The notes beneath the pieces are model-generated. The model ran no database searches. It saw only the letters and a program-made list of their open reading frames with translations, and was not told the origin of the DNA. Positions 1 through 6,939 of a stretch of DNA of 64,000 bases are shown here, piece after piece (the first letter of the stretch is position 1; every line of letters begins with the position of its first letter). The position numbers were made by a program, and so were the translations under genes. Source of the stretch: Tautonia marina (GTDB lineage Bacteria; Planctomycetota; Planctomycetia; Isosphaerales; Isosphaeraceae); assembly GCF_009177065.1 (NCBI RefSeq), contig NZ_WEZF01000015.1, positions 124,001 through 188,000 of the forward strand, given 5' to 3'.

Positions 1-1134
1 GGTCTTTTCCCAGGTGAACTCGGGCTCGGAGCGGCCGAAGTGGCCACCGGCGGCGGTCTTGCGGAAGATCGGCCGACGCAGTTCGAGGTGGGCGATGATG
101 CCCGACGGGGTCAGCGGGAAGTGCTCTCGGATCAGGGCCTCGATCTGATCGTGCGGGATCGTTCCGGTGCCGAACGTATCGACGTGGATGCTTACCGGGG
201 CGCTCACGCCGATCGCGTAGGCGAGCTGGACCTCGCATTTCTTGGCCAGCCCGGCGGCCACCACATTTTTCGCGGCGTAGCGGGCCATGTAGGCGGCCGA
301 GCGGTCCACCTTGGTCGAGTCCTTGCCGCTGAACGCCCCGCCGCCGTGTCGGCCGGCGCCGCCGTAGGTATCGACGATGATCTTCCGGCCGGTCAGGCCG
401 GCGTCGCCGTGCGGGCCGCCGACGATGAACTGGCCGGTCGGGTTGATGTGGTAGGTGATCTCTCCCTTGACCATGTCCTTCGGCAGGACCGGCTCGATGA
501 TCTCCTTGATGACCGTCTCGCGGATCTGCTGCTGGGTGACGCCGGGGTCGTGCTGGGTGGAGACGACCACGGTGTCGATCCGGACCGGGCGGCCGTCGTC
601 GTATTCGACCGTGACCTGGCTCTTGTTGTCGGGCCGAAGCCAGGGGATCGTGCCGTTCTGCCGCAGCTCGGTCAGGCGGTTGAGAATGCGGTGGGCCAGG
701 GCGATCGGCAGGGGCATCAGCTCGGGGGTCTCGTCGCAGGCGTAGCCGAACATCAAGCCCTGGTCGCCGGCGCCGATCTCCTTGCCTTTGGCGGAATCTT
801 CGTTGACCCCCATGGCGATGTCGGGCGACTGCTTGCCCAGGGCGACCATCACGCCGCAGGTGTCGGCGTCGAAGCCCATGGCGCTGGAGGTGTAGCCGAT
901 CTCTCGGACGACCTGCCGGACGACCCCGGGGTAGTCCACGACGGCCGTGGTCGTGATCTCGCCGGCCAGGACGACCAGGCCGGTCGTCACCAGGGTCTCG
1001 CAGGCGACCCGGGCGTTGGGGTCTTGCTCGAGGATCGCGTCGAGGATGCCGTCGGAAATCTGGTCGGCCATCTTGTCGGGATGGCCCATCGAGACAGATT
1101 CGCTGGTAAACAGGTAGCGATTATTTTGGGACAC
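1..1134 (-). CDS. metK: S-adenosylmethionine synthetase, 3' end cut by window edge
   Basis: MetK makes S-adenosylmethionine from methionine and ATP in the cytosol and supplies the cell's methyl donor. The minus-strand frame reads 378 codons without a stop. It carries the family's hallmarks: GHPDK near residue 20, [11 protein letters not shown], the phosphate loop [12 protein letters not shown], and the C-terminal [16 protein letters not shown] at the window edge. The family is about 390 residues long, so only a few terminal residues and the stop are missing. The start is a GTG at 1134 ([13 protein letters not shown]), preceded by GGAGAGG about 8 nt upstream. It is divergent from the DUF1579 gene across a 325-bp spacer. 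Identification is close to certain. Confidence 0.97.
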   Translation of the reverse strand, partial: MSQNNRYLFTSESVSMGHPDKMADQISDGILDAILEQDPNARVACETLVTTGLVVLAGEITTTAVVDYPGVVRQVVREIGYTSSAMGFDADTCGVMVALGKQSPDIAMGVNEDSAKGKEIGAGDQGLMFGYACDETPELMPLPIALAHRILNRLTELRQNGTIPWLRPDNKSQVTVEYDDGRPVRIDTVVVSTQHDPGVTQQQIRETVIKEIIEPVLPKDMVKGEITYHINPTGQFIVGGPHGDAGLTGRKIIVDTYGGAGRHGGGAFSGKDSTKVDRSAAYMARYAAKNVVAAGLAKKCEVQLAYAIGVSAPVSIHVDTFGTGTIPHDQIEALIREHFPLTPSGIIAHLELRRPIFRKTAAGGHFGRSEPEFTWEKT

Positions 1135-1459
1135 GGGCAGACCTCTCCTGCGGTCGAGTGACGGGGCCGGGGGACCGGATCACACCTCCAACGGGGCCAT
1201 CAGGCAAGCGTCCCCCCTTCGGGAGCTGGAAACTCCGTTTCGAGGGGCGAGTCTATCAAGGCCCCCGCCGCGCTGTAAAGCCAAGCCAGCCTTGAGCGTC
1301 GGCCCAGTGCCACGAAACCGGGCAAGATTCTGGTCGATTTTCTCTGGACATTCTCGGTACGTCCGTTCATACTTCGGCCGTCTTCTTCTGTTCGTGTGTC
1401 CAGTATAGGCCGCGAAGGGGAGGACCACGGTCGAAACCTAACGAGCGGAGGACCAGCCT
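1135..1459. other. Divergent intergenic region between metK and DUF1579 gene
   Basis: This 325-bp spacer must hold promoters for both flanking genes. A minus-strand TATACT near 1400-1410 could be a -10 box for metK, which would give a leader of more than 200 nt. I looked for SAM or SAH riboswitch landmarks in that leader and did not recognise any. No convincing open frame is present; the short minus-strand frames have poor codon structure. Confidence 0.5.
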
Positions 1460-2041
1460 GTGCGACAAAAGACGCGAAGCCTTCCCTTCCTGGCGGTATG
1501 GGTGGTGGTGGTGGTTCCGGCGTTCGCACACGCTCAGGAGGACTTTGAAGCCATGCTTCCTCAACCGACGGCTGAACATCGACACTTGATCGGGGAGGTC
1601 GGCACCTGGGACGCGACGATTACCTCGTTCATGAACGGTCCCGGCCAGCCTCCGACGGTGTCCAAGGGGGTCGAGACGAACCGGATGATGGGCGACTTCT
1701 GGCTCCTTAGCGAGTTCGAAGGGGACTTCGGCGGCATGCCCTTCCGGGGGCACAGCCAGATCGGCTTCGATCCGAAGGCCGGCCACTACGTCATGAGCTG
1801 GGTCGACACGATGAACCCGAAGCTCTCGACCCAGACCGGCACTTACGACCCGGATTCGAAGACTTACACCTTCGAGGGCAAGGCCTTCGACCCGATGCTC
1901 GACAAGGAGGTGGATCAGAAGACCGTCAGCGTCTTGACCGACGCCGACCACAAGGTCTTCACCCTCTTCATGAAGGCCCCCGAATACGGCGACGACTGGG
2001 TCGAGTTCATGAAAATCGAGTACACCCGACGCAAGAACTGA
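1460..2041 (+). CDS. Exported DUF1579 family protein
   Basis: The 193-residue protein has a classical signal peptide, with a hydrophobic stretch LAVWVVVVVPAF followed by AHA-Q, so the mature protein is probably periplasmic. The rest matches the DUF1579 family, a lipocalin-like fold of unknown function: PTAEHRHLIGEVGTWDATI, then the MMGDFWLLSEFEGDFGG and GFDPKAGHYVMSWVD segments. The GTG start at 1460 is preceded by CGGAGGA at a good distance. It appears monocistronic and converges on the next gene. No enzymatic role can be read from the sequence. Confidence 0.85.
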   Translation: MRQKTRSLPFLAVWVVVVVPAFAHAQEDFEAMLPQPTAEHRHLIGEVGTWDATITSFMNGPGQPPTVSKGVETNRMMGDFWLLSEFEGDFGGMPFRGHSQIGFDPKAGHYVMSWVDTMNPKLSTQTGTYDPDSKTYTFEGKAFDPMLDKEVDQKTVSVLTDADHKVFTLFMKAPEYGDDWVEFMKIEYTRRKN

Positions 2042-2192
2042 CCGGGGCCAAGAACCGGGGCACCAAGCCCGAGCCGGTTGGGATCGCTCTGCGGAAGCCG
2101 GGCGATCCTCTTCGATCGAGGGTCGATCACGGTTCGATGCGAATTGCCAAAGAACGGAGGAACCTGGACGGCGGAGGCTTCGAAGCTTCGGC

Positions 2193-3017
2193 TCACCCGG
2201 TGCCGGGGGAGGCATCGCGCTGGCGGTCGCGGCGATACCAGGTCCAGAGCAGGCGGAGGGTGGTGGCGTCGAGCATGGCCTGGGAGGTCGGATAGGTACT
2301 CGGCTCAGCCTCTGGGGAGGGTCGGCCGAGCAGGGCGAGGGTCGAGTCGGTGATGGTGGCGGTGTCGGCCCGGGCGACCAGCTCGGCGAGGAAGATCGGG
2401 AAGTTCTCGACGGCGGAGGGGAGCAGGCGGTCGCCGAGGTCGCTGTAATTCATCTGGTCGGCGACGATTCGGAAGGCGATTTGGGGGTCGGTGCGGACCA
2501 GGTGCAGCTCGGTGACGGGGTCGCGGGGGACTCGCTTCGAACGCCGGGTGCGGGGGGGCTTCGGGCCTCGGAGGATCATGGCGTTGAGGCCCGAGGCGAC
2601 GGCGTTGGCCCAGCCGATTCCCTGGGGGTCGCGGAACTCGTCGTCGGCGGCGATCCGACCACCGTGGACCAGCTCCAGCTTCGACCAGGGGACGTAGTGG
2701 GCCGGCTCTCCTCGAAGTCCGCTGATGCTCAGCCCTTCGGGTTGAATGGCCGCGCGGTGGACCGATCGGGCGGGGACGAGCTTGGGCACGGTGTCGACGC
2801 GGCGGGCCTCGGCGGCGATCCCCTGGTCGTACAGGGCGTCGAGCAGTTCGCGGACCTCTCCTTCGGCCAGGGGCCAGGGGAGGATGCCGGGGGCGCGCTT
2901 GACCCACTGCATCGCCTCGGTCGGGTGCAGGCCCATGACCCCCCGGAATAGGTCGCGCAGGGCGTCCGGGTTCTCAGGAGCGTCGAAGAGGATCAGGCGG
3001 TAATCGGTTTCAGGCAT
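2193..3017 (-). CDS. Protein with N-terminal ribosomal L7/L12 C-domain-like fold
   Basis: This 274-residue cytosolic protein of unknown function has no signal peptide. Residues 4-72 resemble the C-terminal domain of ribosomal protein L7/L12 (and the related ClpS fold): a beta strand YRLILF, then helices containing LRDLFRGVMGLHPTEAMQWV, KRAPGIL and GEVRELLDALYDQG, and a final strand AAEAR. In L7/L12 this face binds translation factors; whether that holds here is unknown. The remaining 200 residues are not recognised; they hold a basic patch (PKPPRTRRSKRVPRD) and an acidic-aromatic C-terminal half. The ATG at 3017 is the only sensible start. It is divergent from the transporter gene. Confidence 0.75.
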   Translation of the reverse strand: MPETDYRLILFDAPENPDALRDLFRGVMGLHPTEAMQWVKRAPGILPWPLAEGEVRELLDALYDQGIAAEARRVDTVPKLVPARSVHRAAIQPEGLSISGLRGEPAHYVPWSKLELVHGGRIAADDEFRDPQGIGWANAVASGLNAMILRGPKPPRTRRSKRVPRDPVTELHLVRTDPQIAFRIVADQMNYSDLGDRLLPSAVENFPIFLAELVARADTATITDSTLALLGRPSPEAEPSTYPTSQAMLDATTLRLLWTWYRRDRQRDASPGTG

Positions 3018-3273
3018 GAGTGTTCGATCGCCTGGGCGATCCCCCGATCAGCGTGCGGGTCGATATGGAATTGAGCTTACGTCCTCGATGGTCCGACGGC
3101 CAGTGGTCACGGCTCCGCGAGGCGGTGGGCCAGCACCTCGACGCGAGGAGTCTGAGGGGGTAAAGTCCCGAATCAAGGACGGCTCGCGTGGAAGGGGCCA
3201 TCGAGACGAGACGATCTGCCAGGACGGTACGCGGCGAGCTGGGGCGAAACCAGAGCAGAAGGCTGGGCAACTC

Positions 3274-4629
3274 ATGGTGATGGCGATCTCTGCTTGGATC
3301 AAGCGAATCCTGGGCTCGCTGGGGCCGGGGCTGATTATTGCGTCGGTCTGTCTCGGTCCGGGCAGCGTGACGACGGCCTCGAAGATCGGGGCCGAATATG
3401 GGTATGCCTTGATCTGGGTGGTCGTGCTGGCGGCGGCGGCCATGATGATGTACACGGTCATGGGGGCCCGCTTCGGGGCGACGCAGGTTCGGTCGTTCTT
3501 GCAGGCGGTGGCCGATCGCTACGGGCGATGGTTCGCAGTCCTGATCGGCCTGGCGGCCTTCCTGATGTCGGCCAGCTTCCAGTTCGGCAACAACCTCGGG
3601 GTGACGACCGCGACGGCCAGCGTGACGGACAACTGGGCCTCGCGGAACCTCTCGGCCTTGCTCGGCCGGTCGGTGGCCGAGGAGCAGGTCTGGCCGTTCG
3701 TCTTCACCGGCACAGCGATCCTGATGGTCGCCTTCACGAAGAACCTCTATCGGCTGATTGAGCGGGTGATGATCGTGCTGGTGCTGATCATGATCGTCGC
3801 CTTCTTCACGAACCTGGTGGTGGCCCGGCCGAACCTGGCCGAGGCGGCCGCGGGGCTCGTCCCCCAGTTGCCGAAGGGAGACGGCACGATCACGGTGATG
3901 GCGGCGATGGTGGGGACGACGTTTGTCTTGCATGCCTGCCTCTATCAGTCGTACCTGGTGCAGTCGAAGGGGTGGCGGTTGCCGGACGTTCGCAAGAGCC
4001 TGATCGACTCGGTGGTGGGGATTGGCTTGCTGTCGACGATCAGCATCCTGATCATCCTGACCTCGGCGGCGGCCTTGCGGCCTCGGGGAATCGTGATCCA
4101 GGACGCGGCCGAGATGGCCCTGCAACTGGAGGCGACCTTCGGGCCGATGGCGAAGTTCATCTTCTGCCTCGGGTTCTGGGCGGCGGCCTTCTCGTCGATT
4201 CCGGTCAACGCCCTGGTGGGCGGGGGCCTGCTGGCCGACGGCCTGGGCCTCGGCTCTCGGATGGACCAGCCGTGGCCGAGGCGGTTCGCGCTGGGGATCA
4301 TGGTCATCGGCATGCTCATCGCCACGATGCCGCAGGAGAACCGGGCCAATGCCCTGGTGATCGCCCAGGCGGCGACGATGCTGGCAGTGCCGGCGGTCGG
4401 GATCGGCATGTTCCTGATTCTCAACGATCGGTCGATCATGGGGCGGTTTGCGAACTCGTGGCGTCAGAACATTTTGGCGGGCTTCGGCTTGCTGCTGGTG
4501 CTGGTCCTCTCGGTGGCGACCTACGGGCGGTTGATCGATCAGATCGGCAAGGTTCGGGAGCAGTGGCGAACGGAGCCGGCGGCGGTCGAAGCGCCGGTCG
4601 AGGTCGAACCGGCCAAGGAATCGGACTAG
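3274..4629 (+). CDS. Nramp-like divalent metal transporter homologue with altered metal-site motifs
   Basis: A 451-residue polytopic inner-membrane protein of about 11 helices in the Nramp (natural resistance-associated macrophage protein) fold. The N-terminus SLGPGLIIASVCLGPGSVT aligns with Nramp helix 1, and the helix 6 region reads VLHACLYQSYLV. The canonical helix-1 DPGN metal-binding motif is GPGS here (residues 28-31), and the helix-6 MPH is VLH (218-220), so the usual aspartate and methionine ligands are absent. Substrate specificity therefore cannot be assumed to be Mn2+ or Fe2+. The frame is open upstream to 3016, but the ATG at 3274 places helix 1 at the expected distance; the ATG at 3280 is an alternative. 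Confidence 0.85.
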   Translation: MVMAISAWIKRILGSLGPGLIIASVCLGPGSVTTASKIGAEYGYALIWVVVLAAAAMMMYTVMGARFGATQVRSFLQAVADRYGRWFAVLIGLAAFLMSASFQFGNNLGVTTATASVTDNWASRNLSALLGRSVAEEQVWPFVFTGTAILMVAFTKNLYRLIERVMIVLVLIMIVAFFTNLVVARPNLAEAAAGLVPQLPKGDGTITVMAAMVGTTFVLHACLYQSYLVQSKGWRLPDVRKSLIDSVVGIGLLSTISILIILTSAAALRPRGIVIQDAAEMALQLEATFGPMAKFIFCLGFWAAAFSSIPVNALVGGGLLADGLGLGSRMDQPWPRRFALGIMVIGMLIATMPQENRANALVIAQAATMLAVPAVGIGMFLILNDRSIMGRFANSWRQNILAGFGLLLVLVLSVATYGRLIDQIGKVREQWRTEPAAVEAPVEVEPAKESD

Positions 4630-4773
4630 GCGCGGGGGCCGGTTCCTGGCAGCATCCGCCGATCCCCTCTGGAGGAGGCGGCGTTCGACCGCCCGACGCT
4701 TCGTCGATGTCCGTTGAAGTCTGAAATCACCGACCCTCGCCGATCGAGGCGGGTCGTTGGGGGGCGAGTCTCC

Positions 4774-5061
4774 ATGCAGCGGTGCCCGATCCGTCTTGGC
4801 GTGGCGGTCGTCTGCCTTGTGCTGGCCACGAGTGCCTCGGGGTGCAACGCCCTCGGTCTCGGCAAGAACAAGGATGGCCAAGCCGACCAGCCGACATTCT
4901 ACGACGAGTTCTTCAGCGGTCAGGACGAGGCCGACGCGATCGCCTCCTCCAAGGAGCCCGACCCGGCGGCCCCGGCTCGGATGCACCGGCGGAACCGCTT
5001 GCCCGGCGGCCTGAGTTCCGAGGCTCGGGAGATCGAGCGAGGGTCGTTCAACATCTACTGA
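4774..5061 (+). CDS. Small putative lipoprotein
   Basis: A 95-residue protein with a signal sequence (residues 1-23) ending in TSASGC, a plausible lipobox although position -3 is Ala rather than Leu. The mature part is hydrophilic and charged, with GKNKDGQADQ, an acidic FYDEFFSGQDEADA segment and a basic RMHRRNRL patch. I recognise no family. The ATG at 4774 was preferred to an in-frame ATG at 4714 because it places the signal peptide at the N-terminus. It lies 145 bp after the transporter and directly before yraN, so it may be cotranscribed with them. Confidence 0.65.
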   Translation: MQRCPIRLGVAVVCLVLATSASGCNALGLGKNKDGQADQPTFYDEFFSGQDEADAIASSKEPDPAAPARMHRRNRLPGGLSSEAREIERGSFNIY

Positions 5062-5118
5062 GCCGGGGTGGTGGGACTCCGGAGCGTGCGGTCGAGGGGC
5101 CTTCGGGAGCGTGCCGGG

Positions 5119-5565
5119 ATGTTCCGACTTCGCCTCCCGAGGTGGCTCCGGAGTGGCCGGGAAACCGACCGGCCCTGGAACCAGTGGTTCGGCGACCGGG
5201 GGGAGCGGGCCGCGTCGAGGTACTTGCGCCGCAAGGGGATGCGGATTCTCTGCCGGAGCTACCGGACTCCGCGGGGCGAGATTGATCTGGTGGCCCGCGA
5301 GGGAGACACGCTCGTCTTCGTCGAGGTGAAGACCCGTCGCCAAGGGCAACCCGCCGAGGCCGTGACGCTGGAGAAGCAGCGCCGGATCACCCGAGCCTCG
5401 CTCCAGTTCCTCAAGTGGCATGGCCTGCTCGATGCGGCGAGGCCGGTCCCGTGCCGGTTCGACATCGTGGCGATCGTCTGGCCCGACGGCCTTGGCCGAC
5501 CGACCATCGAGCACTTCCCCGACGCCTTCGACGCCGCCGGGCCGAAGGGGCAGTTCTTCGTGTAG
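5119..5565 (+). CDS. YraN family (UPF0102) nuclease-fold protein
   Basis: A 148-residue protein of the YraN/UPF0102 family, which adopts a restriction-endonuclease-like fold. The diagnostic segments are GERAASRYLRRKGMRILCRSYR, then RGEIDLVAREGDTLVFVEVK, where Asp and the E-V-K triad match the PD-(D/E)XK catalytic pattern. The C-terminal half has KQRRITRASLQFL and CRFDIVAI, also typical. Biological function is not established, though a role in DNA processing has been suggested for the fold. The ATG at 5119 gives the usual family length. GTGs at 5068 and 5071 in the same frame would add 17 residues and sit right behind the upstream stop. Confidence 0.88.
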   Translation: MFRLRLPRWLRSGRETDRPWNQWFGDRGERAASRYLRRKGMRILCRSYRTPRGEIDLVAREGDTLVFVEVKTRRQGQPAEAVTLEKQRRITRASLQFLKWHGLLDAARPVPCRFDIVAIVWPDGLGRPTIEHFPDAFDAAGPKGQFFV

Positions 5566-6210
5566 TGCGCCCGTGCCTGCGCTCTTGGTGCGCCTGAAGT
5601 GAATGGCGAAATTACTTGCTCAGTCATGGTTTGCGTCGTTTCTTGTGATTCGTTTCGGGAGTTCGTCGGGCGCGACTGGTGAGGCGGTCTGCAAAGGGGT
5701 GGCGAACCGTTCGAGGCGGGGCAACGAGACGAGATGCGGGGCTCGGTGCGCTGGGCGATGCGCGGTTGGTGCGCTTGGTGGCTTTGGTGTAACATCTTGT
5801 CAAAGAAATGGTTCGGGCGTTATTGGGTGTTCGTTTCGGGAAACGCGATGGTTGCGAGTGGTCGATGTCTCTGGGAGCTTGCGGACGGATTGGACGGAGG
5901 AGGAAGGGGTGGAGTTCGTCGGGTTCGGGGGACACTGACACTATCGGGGAACAGGGGCGGTTCAGTCACTTTTGACGGGGGCGAATTTGGGAATGGGAGG
6001 CAGGGTCGCTGGTTTCTGGTTCGGGGGGGCGGAGGGACGTACAATCGGCCTCGGTCGGTCGATCGGTCAACGCGGATCGGGGCACGAGAAGGCCCGGATC
6101 GGACGGCCGAGCGATCGAAGTGAAGTGGGGCGGGTCTGACTGAGGATCGGCCCCGAGGAGCTTTCCCTGCGATGACGCAACGTCACGCAACACACGGTCG
6201 GGAGACGACA
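5566..6210. other. 645-bp gene-free region with a degenerate direct repeat
   Basis: No coding frame here has plausible codon use. The plus strand is rich in G and T and looks less GC-rich than its surroundings. Two segments, about 5626-5660 and 5808-5841, share ATGGTT followed 22-23 nt later by TTCGTTTCGGGA (5649-5660 and 5830-5841) with further partial matches between, so they look like a diverged direct repeat about 180 bp apart. The promoter of the downstream Dabb gene should lie in the last 150 bp. Confidence 0.45.
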
Positions 6211-6654
6211 ATGATGCGCAACTCGATGATTCGTCCGGTGCTGGCCGCCCTCGCCGGGGCCCTGGTGATGGCCGCAGTCCTGTCAGTGACCGGGCAATCG
6301 GAGGCCGAGCCGGTCGCCGCGGTCGCCGCCGCGCCGCTGGCCCACATGGTCTTTTTCACGTTGGCGAACAAGTCGGAGGCGAACGCCCAGAAGCTGGTCG
6401 ATGCCTGCCATCAGTACCTCGACGGCCACGAGGGGACCGTCTATTTCTCCGCCGGCACCCGCGCCGAGGAGTTCGATCGGGAGGTGAACGTCACCGATTT
6501 TGACGTGGCCCTGCACCTGGTCTTCGAAGACAAGGCCGCGCACGACACCTACCAGGATCACCCGCGCCACCTGGAATTCATCGAGAAGAACAAGGACCTG
6601 TGGTCGACCGTCCGGGTGTTTGACTCGTACGTGGCCGGATCGTCGGGCCGCTGA
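6211..6654 (+). CDS. Exported Dabb (stress-responsive alpha/beta-barrel) domain protein
   Basis: A 147-residue protein. Residues 1-35 form an Ala-rich signal peptide or anchor (PVLAALAGALVMAAVLSVTG). The rest is a dimeric ferredoxin-like Dabb domain: LAHMVFFTLANKSEANAQKLVDAC, then FSAGTRAEEFDREVN, FDVALHLVFEDKAAHDTYQDH and HLEFIEKNKDLWSTVRVFDSY. Dabb domains occur in stress proteins and small cyclases or dehydratases; an exported form has no defined role. The start at 6211 (MMRNS) follows CGGGAG at a proper spacing; an upstream ATG at 6172 would bury the signal sequence. It appears to be a single-gene unit. Confidence 0.82.
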   Translation: MMRNSMIRPVLAALAGALVMAAVLSVTGQSEAEPVAAVAAAPLAHMVFFTLANKSEANAQKLVDACHQYLDGHEGTVYFSAGTRAEEFDREVNVTDFDVALHLVFEDKAAHDTYQDHPRHLEFIEKNKDLWSTVRVFDSYVAGSSGR

Positions 6655-6834
6655 GCGTTGATGCCGGATCAGGCAAGCAAGGGGCGGTCGCGGCGGGGTA
6701 CGCCGGGCCGCTCATTGATTTGATGATGTGTGTGGATGTGATTGTGTTTTGCGAGGATGGGGGGTGGATGCCCTGCCTGGTGCGGTGCTTGCGCGGAATG
6801 GGAGGGTCGGCCTCTCGGCTAAATCGGGGGCCGG

Positions 6835-6890
6835 GGCCCCCTCACCCAGCCTTCGGCCACCCGCTCCCCCGCGTGGCGGGAGAGCGGGTG
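6835..6890. repeat. REP-like palindromic intergenic repeat
   Basis: Between the Dabb gene and the beta-helix gene lies a near-perfect stem: CACCCGCTC at 6858-6866 pairs with GAGCGGGTG at 6882-6890, and CCCGC (6868-6872) pairs with GCGGG (6876-6880) inside it. It is preceded by GGGGCCCCCTCACCCAGCC. The composition and symmetry resemble short interspersed palindromes of high-GC bacterial genomes. It lies between convergent genes and could also act as a transcription stop for either. Confidence 0.5.
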
Positions 6891-6939
6891 TTGGAGGTGG
6901 GCCGTCGGCGAGCCGAGCTTTGCACAAGGGACGAGGACG

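Noticed and set aside
3010-5514. 834-codon minus-strand open frame
   Set aside because: It runs antisense to the Nramp-like, lipoprotein and YraN genes, has His/Arg/Gln-rich low-complexity translation and no family signature; it is a shadow caused by GC-biased third positions.
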